Assembly (NCBI GenBank): GCA_013001485.1
Contig: JABDMN010000191.1
Coordinates: forward strand, 1-5,834
Direction of reading: 5' to 3'
Length of the DNA stretch: 5,834 bases
Source of the DNA: Acidimicrobiia bacterium
Lineage (GTDB): Bacteria; Actinomycetota; Acidimicrobiia; Spongiisociales; UBA5794
The notes beneath the pieces are model-generated. The model ran no database searches. It saw only the letters and a program-made list of their open reading frames with translations, and was not told the DNA's origin. Both the position numbers and the translations under genes were made by a program. Below are positions 1 through 5,834 of this stretch, in pieces. Every line of letters begins with the position of its first letter. Position 1 is the first letter of the stretch.

Positions 1-46
1 CGACGTCGACCCCGACCCGACGCTCGATCGGTTCGAGATTCGGTGA
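1..46 (+). CDS. 3' end of an unidentified upstream gene (partial)
   Basis: Reading from base 2, fourteen codons run open to a TGA at 44-46 and give the C-terminal peptide DVDPDPTLDRFEIR. Third positions are mostly G or C, as in the real genes of this window. The other two plus frames stay open past this point but give Arg-rich or low-quality peptides. The fragment is too short to assign to a family. If real, its stop lies 45 nt before the start of the serine hydrolase on the same strand, so the two could be co-transcribed. The call rests only on codon pattern and position. Confidence 0.4.
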   Translation, partial: DVDPDPTLDRFEIR

Positions 47-91
47 GCCCGGTCTTGGCCGGCGGAGCCCCCATGGGCGAGAATCGTTGCC

Positions 92-925
92 GTGGATGAC
101 CTGACCGCTCTCGTGACTCATTGGCCCGTGCCCCGGGTCGCCTTGGGAGTGACCGACCCCGACTCGATCCTGGGTCTCGCCGGTGACCTCGAGTGGCAGA
201 CCGGTATTGCGTCGGTCGGGAAGCTCTTCGTCGGCTACGCCGCCCTCGTTGCCATCGAGGAGCACTCGATTGGCCTCGACGACCCGGCGGGGCCCGATGG
301 CTCCACCGTTCGCCACGTCCTGGCCCACGCTTCCGGGATGGGCTTCGACACCTTCGAGTCGGTGAACCGGGTCGGGTCGAGGAGGGTGTACTCCAACGCC
401 GGCATCGAGTACTTCGCCGACTATCTGGCCGAGCGAACCGGGATGCCGGTTGTGCAGTACATGCAGGAGGCGGTCTTCGATCCTCTGGGGATGGTGCAGA
501 CCGAGGTGCGCGGCTCGCCTGCTCACGAGGTGTGGTCATCACTCGACGATCTGCTGGCGTTCTGCCGGGAACTGCTCAACCCGACGCTCATCAGTCAGAG
601 GACTCTCGATGACGCAGCCCGCCCCCACTTCCCGGAGTTGGCAGGAATCGTTCCCGGTGTGGGGCGTTTCGACCCCAACTCGTGGGGGCTGACCTTCGAG
701 CTAAAGGTGGGCAAAGACAACCACTGGACCGGACAAAGGACCTCGGACCAGACGTTCGGGCACTTCGGGGGAGCGGGGACCTTCTTGTGGGTCGACCCGG
801 TCGCCGGTCTCGGGTGTGTCGCCCTCACCGATCGGGAGTTCGACTCGTGGGCTCTCGAGGTGTGGCCCGGCACCAACGATCACGTCGTCGAGCGGTACCG
901 GTCGCAAGGGCACACGCCGCTCTAG
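92..925 (+). CDS. Cytoplasmic serine hydrolase, beta-lactamase / penicillin-binding-protein-like fold
   Basis: This 277-residue protein has the three active-site motifs of the class C beta-lactamase / DD-peptidase-like serine hydrolases. The SxxK motif is S41-V-G-K44 (nucleophile and general base), YxN is Y100-S-N102, and the KTG-equivalent is H224-F-G226, followed by the typical G-T-F-L-W-V-D-P strand. The stretch HVLAHASGMGFD (75-86) is the conserved segment after SxxK. Known members cleave or transfer acyl groups on peptides, beta-lactams or esters; the substrate here cannot be read from sequence. There is no signal peptide or membrane segment, so it should act in the cytoplasm, unlike true beta-lactamases. 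The GTG at 92 is the first start in frame after a stop at 44-46, and a weak GGGCGAG lies about 10 nt upstream. At 277 residues it is shorter than typical AmpC-like enzymes (about 350-400). It converges on the large nuclease gene and ends 6 nt before the shared hairpin. Family call is firm; physiological role unknown. Confidence 0.9.
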   Translation: MDDLTALVTHWPVPRVALGVTDPDSILGLAGDLEWQTGIASVGKLFVGYAALVAIEEHSIGLDDPAGPDGSTVRHVLAHASGMGFDTFESVNRVGSRRVYSNAGIEYFADYLAERTGMPVVQYMQEAVFDPLGMVQTEVRGSPAHEVWSSLDDLLAFCRELLNPTLISQRTLDDAARPHFPELAGIVPGVGRFDPNSWGLTFELKVGKDNHWTGQRTSDQTFGHFGGAGTFLWVDPVAGLGCVALTDREFDSWALEVWPGTNDHVVERYRSQGHTPL

Positions 926-930
926 ACAAA

Positions 931-965
931 GAAGAGGGCAGACCCCCACCGGGACTGCCCTCTTC
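931..965. terminator. Hairpin terminator between convergent genes
   Basis: GAAGAGGGCAG (931-941) pairs perfectly with CTGCCCTCTTC (955-965), giving an 11-bp stem. Inside it, after one A-A mismatch, CCC (943-945) can pair with GGG (951-953), leaving a 5-nt loop. Read on the minus strand, the stem is followed by TTTGTCT, and the last stem bases add further T, which makes a usable U-rich tail. It therefore works best as an intrinsic terminator for the nuclease gene, whose stop is 19 nt away. In the plus direction there is no T-run, but the stem begins 5 nt after the hydrolase stop and may still define that 3' end. Stem and position are seen directly; activity is inferred. Confidence 0.85.
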
Positions 966-984
966 AGCTCTGAGTCGGGGCGGT

Positions 985-3900
985 CTAGAGCTTCACGTCC
1001 ACCCAAACAAGGCGATGATCCGAGCTCGGGAACGGCCAGGTGCCGACCAGGGCGAACAACGGGTCATCCTGCAATGGCCAGAAGACCGCCGAGTCGAGGA
1101 TCTTCAGGTTCTTGCTCGGCAACACGTAGTCCGCCCGCAGGTTGCCCGGCGCACTATCGGAGAAGTCGGCCGTGTCGTAGGCCGGATCGCTGAGGTGCGA
1201 CTCGTTGATCCCTCCCTGCAGATCGTTCTGCTCCACGGCTCCCAGGGACGAAGGCGTCGACTTGTCGTTCACCTTGGAGTGATCCAGCAGCTGCTGGATG
1301 GCGCCGGGGACGCTGTCACCGTCGTTCGGGGCGGAGTTCTGATCGCCGGCGATCACGAACTGGGCACCGCCCTGGAGACCGCCGCGCCCACCTTCATCGT
1401 CGTAGATGTAGTTCTTGCCATTCACGTAGTCGGCCCAGAACCGGATCTCGTCGTGGTTGCGCGTCCCGTTGCGATCCTCGGGTCCATCGAACACCGGCGG
1501 CGTCGGATGGCTGGTCAGGAAGTGCACGACTTCGTCACCAGCGAGGATCGGTACGTCCCAGTGGCTCTTCGACGACAGGCGCACGATCTCGAGCTCCTCG
1601 GCGGAGTACCAGTCGGCTGGGCCATCGAACTCCGGGTCGTCAGGGAGCAGCGCACCAGGCATGTCCTTCCACAGGAAGTTCTGGAACGTGCGGACGTCGT
1701 CCTCGACGATCGGGAACATTGAATAGACCACCATGCCGTACTGGCCCGGGAAGAACCCGAACCCGAAGGCATCGTTGCCGCCGCCAACGAACCCGCTGTT
1801 GTCGAGGTCATACCCCGAGGGGACTCCCGTGTTCGACGGTGCCGTGAACCGGAACGGGTAATCGATCGGATCGGCACCACCCTGGCCCACCGACAGGTAG
1901 TTCTCCTGGAACAGCCGGGCGGCAGCGCCGTCGGCGTCGTAGTCGAACTCGTTGACGAGCAGCACATCGGGCCGGGCCCGCTGGATGATCTCAGCTATCA
2001 CCGACGGCTGAGCGCTGCCCGGGGCCGCAAGCTCGGCGACGAGATCACCGGCGTTGAACCGGTTCATCGAAGCGTTGAAGGTGGAGAAACGGACGTCCTG
2101 GATCGCCTTGAGGGCTCGTTCCCATGCCCTCTTGTAGCGGTCTATCGCCTTGTCCGGGTTGCCCTTCATCAGCTCTTTCTCTGCCTTGGCCATCTCCTTG
2201 AGGGCCTTGGTGATCTCAGAACGCTTGCCACCGGTGGCGATGGCAATGTCGAGGGCTTCTTCGGCGAAGGCTCGGTCAGCAGCCACCAGCGAGTCGATCA
2301 CTGAGTCGACGTCGGTCTCGTCGACCTTCTCGAGCTCCTTGACGGCCTTCTTGTGGTCGTCGAAGACCTTCTTGCCCTTCTTGGTGAGGTACTCATCGTC
2401 AGCCCAGTACTCGGGGTCGAGGCTGTCCTCGAGAGCCTTGATGGCCTTGCCGATTCTCTTGTCGTCCTTCTTGTCGAAGGTGGGGAACAGAGACTCCAGC
2501 TCCGCGATCGCCGCCTCAGTCGCTCCCGAACCCTCGGGAGGCGCCGCGTAGAGCCCGATCAACACCGGGTCGTGGTCAGACGAGCGCCACGGATCCGGGT
2601 TGTAGAGGGCGGCCTGGTTGTAGTTGTTGTAGTCGAGGCCGGAAGGCTCATCTGCGTTGATGTGCCAGAACGCTGCGCCGGTCACCTTGGGAAGGATCGA
2701 CGGGCTTGCGAGTCCGTGGTCCAGGTACCCCGACTGGCTGAAGAAGTTGAACGAATACGCACCATCTTCGAAGCCTTCGCCAACGAACTTCTCGATCAGA
2801 TCGGTCCAACCGGCGTTCTCGAGGGCGACGATCGGATCCTCGTTTGCGTAGGCGTTGAGGTCACCGATGATCAGCATGTCGCTGGAGCCCGAACCGGTCG
2901 GGTCGGTGGCGAGCCAGGTGGCCATGGCCTCGGCTGCAGCGGTGCGGATCCCGTTGCAGTTGCCTTGTCCGTCATCGGCGTTGGGGTCGCCCACGTCGTC
3001 GCAGGCCGAGCCTTTCGACTTCAGGTGGTTGACCGCCACCGTGAAGACGGCTCCCGATCCGTTGTCGGTGAACGTCTGTGCGACCACAGCCCGGTTCTTG
3101 TCGTCGTTGAACGTCGGATCCACCGAGGTGTCCAACACCGCATACGACCCGGCCGGGGTCACGTCACCTGGCTGATAGATGATCGCCTGGCGGATTGCGT
3201 CGATGCCGACGGCTCCGGTGGCGATGTAGTCGTACGGACCGAACCCGGCGGCATTGATCCCCGCAACCAGATCGGCGGTCGGGACGTCACCAGGGTGATT
3301 CTCGATCTCCATCAGACCGACGACGGCGGCGTCCATCTGGCCGATGGCGCTGACGATCTTGTCGCGCTGACGGGTGAACTCGTCCGCGGTGTCGGCACCT
3401 CGGCAGCCCTGGTCCGATGCAGGGCCACAGACGTCACTGCCGAGGTCGAGCGTGGTGAAGTAGTTGAGGACGTTGAACGCTGCCACCGTCACGTCCCCAC
3501 CTACGTCTGGCGGCGTCAGCGGTCGTTCGTTGACTCGCGTGAACGAGACATCCTCCGTCGGGTGGATCTCATAGGTGCCGTTGCGCTCGCTCAGCGCTCC
3601 GGTGAGGCCCTCGACCGTGTCGCCGGTGCGCAGGGTGTCGCCGGGTCCGACGTAGGGCGGCAACGGCGTCGGGTTCTGTGCCGAGCTGCCGTCGTCGAGC
3701 TGGATCCGGCTCCGGTTGTTCAGGTCCTGGAGGACCTCCCAGTCGGTGCCTGGGTCCACAACGTTGGTGGGGTTGTCCAGCGGACCAAGGATCGACAGAT
3801 CGACCTCGCCGAACCGGGCCTGCGTGAAGTTGCCTGACGCGTAGAGCTGCTGGTTGATCGTGACGAGCATGCCCTCGGTCGACTCCCAGTCGGAAACGCT

Positions 3901-5616
3901 CGAAACCGGGAGCGTGACGGTCGTCGCCGAAGCGGTACCGGTGAAGTCGGCGTCGGCCGTGCAGTCGATCAGGGTCGTGACGGCGACGAGCTGGGTGAGG
4001 CTGTTGCCTTCCGCGACTGTCCCCGTGGCGTGCACCACGTCGCCCACCGCGACATCGGCTCCGACGTCGGCGTTGAGGACGAAGATCCCCTCGGACGTCG
4101 CTGGGTCGCCGTCGGTGGATCCATCGGCCTGCTGCACGAACACCCCGTTTAGGGCGTCGGGGCCCTGGAAGTCACCGATCACCACTCCCTCGATGCTGTG
4201 CACTTCGCCTTCGTGCGGGCTGGTGTCGCCACTGCCCTGGATCGTGTAGATCGCCGTTGTCGGATCGCCACACATCCCGGTTGGCTCGGGGTCAGAGCCA
4301 CCGCCTGCCGTCGGGGTGTTGTTTGGTCCGGGGACTCCGAAGTCGCTGATGACCCAGTCGGCTGATGTGTCGGTGTCCACGCCATCTTCGACGCGACGAG
4401 CGCCGGCCGGGAGGAAGCTCCCATCAGGTCCCACCGAGGGGGCCTCGGCAAGCAGCGACGGATCGTTGTCACCATCGGTGAGGTGGACCCCGTCGAGGAC
4501 GATGAGGTCTTCTGTCTCGAGGCTTGCCGTGTCGACGAGTGCGTAGGTAGCGCTCGAGTTCTCGAAGGTGTTGTCCGGGATCTCCAGATCCGGCATTACT
4601 CCGTACTCGACAATGACCGAGGAGACGCCGGCAAGGAAGAACCCGTTGGTACCGAGCGCATCTCCTGGGCCGAAGTCGATGCGAGTATCGATTCCTCCGA
4701 GGCCGGAGCTTTCGACGTCAGCTTCGTAGCCGACCAGGCTGAGCCCGTCGAGAGTCAGCTCGGGTGTCCCGTAGAACTCGACGTATTCGACATCGGCGCC
4801 GGATGTGCTCACAACGATCTCGTTGATGACAACGGTGTCCGGGTCGGGCTCGCCGCTGGTCACGACGATGCTCTGGAAGGCGAAGGCCTCGGAGCCGCCG
4901 TCGCCCTGAGCAGTGAGAGTCAGAACTAGCTCAGAGCCAGTGCCGGCGAGGCCGGTCGTGAGTGTCTGGAGGTCGTTGGTCAGCATCGTGGTGCCAACGA
5001 AGGCAGGATCGTCGAGAGTGAACTCGGCACCGCCTTGGAGGGTGTAGGTGTGAGAGGCGGCTTCGTCGATGGTGCTGGCGAACGCCACGACAGGCGTTGC
5101 GTCGTCGATGGAGTACTCCCAGGTGAAGTAGTCGGCAACGTCGGAGTCGTTACCGACCTCGAAGTCGCCCATGGCGCCCATGTCGATGGACAGCGACAGG
5201 GGAGCGGCCGCTTCGGAGATGTCGAATGTCCACGTGGCGCTGACGGGTCCCGAGTTCTGGTCGTTCTCAGTATCGACGACGCCGAAGAACTCGTGATCGA
5301 CCGGGTAATCCTTGATGATGCCCTGGCTGTCTGGCGGGAACTCCTCGAAGCTGTCGTCCATCACGCCAAACGGAATCGACGGGGACACGTCGCGCTGGTA
5401 CTTCTGGAAGCCATCGCCGCTCGACACGAACGCGCCAGCGAAGGCGTTGGTGTGATCGGTCAGGTTGAGCGACTCGGTGTCGACCATGTCGTACGCCACC
5501 ATCGTCACAGCGGCGTTAGCCGTCTGCGCAGGCAGTGCAACCAGGACTGCTGACAGCATTGCCAGCACAGCGATCAGTACAAGACGGCTCCTCAAAGCCC
5601 CAGATGACGTCGTCAT
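985..5616 (-). CDS. Secreted ExeM/NucH-family endonuclease with two EEP nuclease domains
   Basis: This 1543-residue protein is a likely extracellular Mg/Ca-dependent DNase. Residues 1-35 form a Sec signal peptide ending in ANA before A36. Residues 36-255 are an unassigned beta-rich domain. Residues 260-435 look like a lamin-tail domain (VVINEI, YVEFYG). Residues 448-552 match the YhcR-type OB-fold found in ExeM proteins, and 557-700 is the family's usual pre-catalytic region (EGMLVTI, PTNVV, LDDGSS). The first EEP domain (708-1023) keeps N715, E770, H864, D919/N921, D966 and D1014-H1015. Residues 1031-1172 are Lys-rich and helical. The second EEP domain (1175-1543) keeps N1181, E1223, H1370, D1425/N1427, D1496 and D1533-H1534. 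All six Cys lie between 449 and 887; C730/C738 and C872/C887 fit the disulfides expected in this family. There is no LPXTG or C-terminal membrane anchor, so the enzyme is probably released. The ATG is the only start after an in-frame stop at 5668-5670 and has a strong SD. Usual ExeM proteins end after one EEP domain (roughly 800-1000 residues); the extra second domain is unusual. The family call is firm, the substrate of the second domain is open. Confidence 0.93.
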   Translation of the reverse strand: MTTSSGALRSRLVLIAVLAMLSAVLVALPAQTANAAVTMVAYDMVDTESLNLTDHTNAFAGAFVSSGDGFQKYQRDVSPSIPFGVMDDSFEEFPPDSQGIIKDYPVDHEFFGVVDTENDQNSGPVSATWTFDISEAAAPLSLSIDMGAMGDFEVGNDSDVADYFTWEYSIDDATPVVAFASTIDEAASHTYTLQGGAEFTLDDPAFVGTTMLTNDLQTLTTGLAGTGSELVLTLTAQGDGGSEAFAFQSIVVTSGEPDPDTVVINEIVVSTSGADVEYVEFYGTPELTLDGLSLVGYEADVESSGLGGIDTRIDFGPGDALGTNGFFLAGVSSVIVEYGVMPDLEIPDNTFENSSATYALVDTASLETEDLIVLDGVHLTDGDNDPSLLAEAPSVGPDGSFLPAGARRVEDGVDTDTSADWVISDFGVPGPNNTPTAGGGSDPEPTGMCGDPTTAIYTIQGSGDTSPHEGEVHSIEGVVIGDFQGPDALNGVFVQQADGSTDGDPATSEGIFVLNADVGADVAVGDVVHATGTVAEGNSLTQLVAVTTLIDCTADADFTGTASATTVTLPVSSVSDWESTEGMLVTINQQLYASGNFTQARFGEVDLSILGPLDNPTNVVDPGTDWEVLQDLNNRSRIQLDDGSSAQNPTPLPPYVGPGDTLRTGDTVEGLTGALSERNGTYEIHPTEDVSFTRVNERPLTPPDVGGDVTVAAFNVLNYFTTLDLGSDVCGPASDQGCRGADTADEFTRQRDKIVSAIGQMDAAVVGLMEIENHPGDVPTADLVAGINAAGFGPYDYIATGAVGIDAIRQAIIYQPGDVTPAGSYAVLDTSVDPTFNDDKNRAVVAQTFTDNGSGAVFTVAVNHLKSKGSACDDVGDPNADDGQGNCNGIRTAAAEAMATWLATDPTGSGSSDMLIIGDLNAYANEDPIVALENAGWTDLIEKFVGEGFEDGAYSFNFFSQSGYLDHGLASPSILPKVTGAAFWHINADEPSGLDYNNYNQAALYNPDPWRSSDHDPVLIGLYAAPPEGSGATEAAIAELESLFPTFDKKDDKRIGKAIKALEDSLDPEYWADDEYLTKKGKKVFDDHKKAVKELEKVDETDVDSVIDSLVAADRAFAEEALDIAIATGGKRSEITKALKEMAKAEKELMKGNPDKAIDRYKRAWERALKAIQDVRFSTFNASMNRFNAGDLVAELAAPGSAQPSVIAEIIQRARPDVLLVNEFDYDADGAAARLFQENYLSVGQGGADPIDYPFRFTAPSNTGVPSGYDLDNSGFVGGGNDAFGFGFFPGQYGMVVYSMFPIVEDDVRTFQNFLWKDMPGALLPDDPEFDGPADWYSAEELEIVRLSSKSHWDVPILAGDEVVHFLTSHPTPPVFDGPEDRNGTRNHDEIRFWADYVNGKNYIYDDEGGRGGLQGGAQFVIAGDQNSAPNDGDSVPGAIQQLLDHSKVNDKSTPSSLGAVEQNDLQGGINESHLSDPAYDTADFSDSAPGNLRADYVLPSKNLKILDSAVFWPLQDDPLFALVGTWPFPSSDHRLVWVDVKL

Positions 5617-5621
5617 TGAAT

Positions 5622-5628
5622 CCCCTCC
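5622..5628 (-). promoter_or_regulatory. Strong Shine-Dalgarno of the nuclease gene
   Basis: On the minus strand GGAGGGG sits 5 nt before the ATG at 5616 (7 nt if only the GGAGG core is counted). Together with the absence of any other ATG, GTG or TTG between this ATG and the in-frame TGA at 5668-5670, it settles the start codon. A 10-bp palindrome (5627-5636) partly overlaps it. Confidence 0.85.
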
Positions 5629-5656
5629 GTGAACGGCTCTCTCATTCCGTAGCCGA

Positions 5657-5691
5657 AATCTAACTACTCAGGGTGACGAGAAGTCGGACAA
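5657..5691 (-). promoter_or_regulatory. Weak candidate promoter for the nuclease gene
   Basis: In the 132-nt gap upstream of the nuclease gene, the minus strand has TTGTCC (5691-5686) as a possible -35. Possible -10 elements are TAGTTA (5666-5661, 19-nt spacer) and the overlapping TAGATT (5662-5657), which fits the actinobacterial TANNNT pattern. This is the least GC-rich part of the gap. Neither hexamer pair has ideal spacing, so the placement is a guess. A promoter somewhere here is likely, because the preceding gene ends at 5749 and the gap is long. Confidence 0.25.
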
Positions 5692-5711
5692 GAGGTGGTT
5701 TTCAGGTGACC
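5668..5711 (-). promoter_or_regulatory. 11-nt phased repeats resembling an actinobacterial PHO box
   Basis: Split on the minus strand into consecutive 11-mers from 5711, the sequence reads GGTCACCTGAA, AACCACCTCTT, GTCCGACTTCT and CGTCACCCTGA. Units 1, 2 and 4 share the core YCACCY in the same phase. The Streptomyces PhoP direct-repeat unit, as I recall it, is G(T/G)TCAYYYR(G/C)G with an 11-nt period; the four units match it at 9, 5, 6 and 8 of 11 positions (chance expectation is a little over 4). A further in-phase GTTCACGGAGG lies at 5634-5624 but overlaps the SD. The block covers the possible -35, where an activator of this family would bind. Suggestive only, since the middle units are poor. 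Confidence 0.22.
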
Positions 5712-5748
5712 TTGAGAGACATTTCTTTCGCGGTCTGGGGGCGGGCGG

Positions 5749-5834
5749 TCAGAGGATCGGTGGCCACTCGGCCGAAACGGTTGGCGTGGCGGGGTCGTAG
5801 ACCACCCAGATGGGCTCGCCGAGGTCGTAATGCG
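5749..5834 (-). CDS. 3' end of a gene with a DUF3592-like C-terminus (partial)
   Basis: The minus frame beginning at 5832 gives 27 residues ending in a TGA at 5751-5749. They include GEPIWVVYDPATPTVSAEW. The pattern of a Gly-x-x-(V/I)-x-V-x-Y-D-P-x-x-P is what is commonly seen at the C-terminus of DUF3592-type membrane proteins, whose function is unknown. Codon third positions are mostly G or C, and the other two minus frames give Arg- and Pro-rich translations that look non-coding. The rest of the gene lies outside the window. It is on the same strand as the nuclease and 132 nt upstream of it; no clear terminator hairpin is visible in between, so readthrough into the nuclease gene is possible. 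Confidence 0.55.
   Translation of the reverse strand, partial: HYDLGEPIWVVYDPATPTVSAEWPPIL

Noticed and set aside
73..99. ATG at 73 as the hydrolase start, or a short leader peptide ending over the hydrolase start
   Set aside because: This ATG is in another frame and stops at 97-99 after eight codons. A leader peptide is possible, but there is no clear SD, attenuator hairpin or conservation evidence to support it.
921..989. TCTAGA hexamer at both gene ends (921-926 and 984-989)
   Set aside because: Each contains the TAG stop preceded by CTC (Leu) in its gene. Two copies of a 6-mer with this codon context are readily explained by chance and do not form a repeat unit.
682..1722. Plus-strand open frame (346 codons) overlapping the hydrolase 3' end, the terminator and the nuclease 3' end
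   Set aside because: It overlaps two well-supported genes and runs through the terminator hairpin. The peptide is Arg- and Val-rich with no motif, so it is a high-GC shadow frame.
2094..2550. Possible frameshift or artificial joining of two adjacent nuclease genes
   Set aside because: The frame stays open with normal codon use across the first EEP domain, the helical module and the second EEP domain. No internal start with an SD, stop or compositional break marks a junction, so one continuous gene is the simplest reading.
2353..3837. Long plus-strand open frame (494 codons) antisense to the nuclease gene
   Set aside because: Its translation is a low-complexity run of V, R, D and G with no recognisable domain, as expected from the complement of a high-GC gene. 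The minus strand has clear domains and active-site motifs throughout the same interval.
5035..5553. Plus-strand open frame (172 codons) opposite the nuclease N-terminus
   Set aside because: It is antisense to the signal peptide and first domain of the nuclease. The translation is a V, G, D and R repeat-like string with no family resemblance.
5627..5636. Palindrome CCGTGAACGG next to the nuclease Shine-Dalgarno
   Set aside because: A 4-bp stem with a 2-nt loop is too small to be a convincing translational switch or operator, and palindromes of this size arise easily by chance.

Overview
The window is GC-rich, with a strong G/C preference at third codon positions. It carries a GTG-started cytoplasmic serine hydrolase of a type I associate with actinobacteria, and a very large Sec-secreted protein rich in Asp and Glu. 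This suggests a high-GC actinomycete-like bacterium (Actinomycetota). A deep-branching, aquatic or soil group such as the Acidimicrobiia would fit, but nothing here fixes the taxon. No rRNA, tRNA, mobile element or CRISPR array was found.

Layout: (i) positions 1-46 look like the last codons of an upstream plus-strand gene; (ii) 92-925 (+) is a compact beta-lactamase-fold serine hydrolase with no signal peptide; (iii) 926-984 is a short convergent junction containing an 11-bp GC-rich hairpin, with a T-rich tail in the minus-strand direction; (iv) 985-5616 (-) is the dominant gene, 1543 codons, encoding a secreted ExeM/NucH-type nuclease; (v) 5617-5748 is the upstream region of that gene, with a strong Shine-Dalgarno, a weak candidate promoter and an 11-nt phased repeat that resembles an actinobacterial PHO box; (vi) 5749-5834 (-) is the 3' end of another minus-strand gene whose last residues resemble the tail of DUF3592-type membrane proteins.

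The centre of interest is the 1543-residue protein. Its order is: signal peptide, an unassigned beta-rich domain, a lamin-tail-like domain, an OB-fold region, a complete endonuclease/exonuclease/phosphatase (EEP) domain of the ExeM/NucH type, a Lys-rich helical linker domain, and a second complete EEP domain of a different subtype. Both EEP domains keep every metal-binding and catalytic residue I can place, so the protein looks like a two-headed secreted phosphodiesterase. Such an enzyme could degrade extracellular DNA for phosphate, nucleoside or nitrogen supply. The possible PHO-box-like repeats upstream would fit a phosphate-scavenging role, but that link is an inference. The flanking hydrolase is convergent and separately terminated, so nothing suggests it works with the nuclease.
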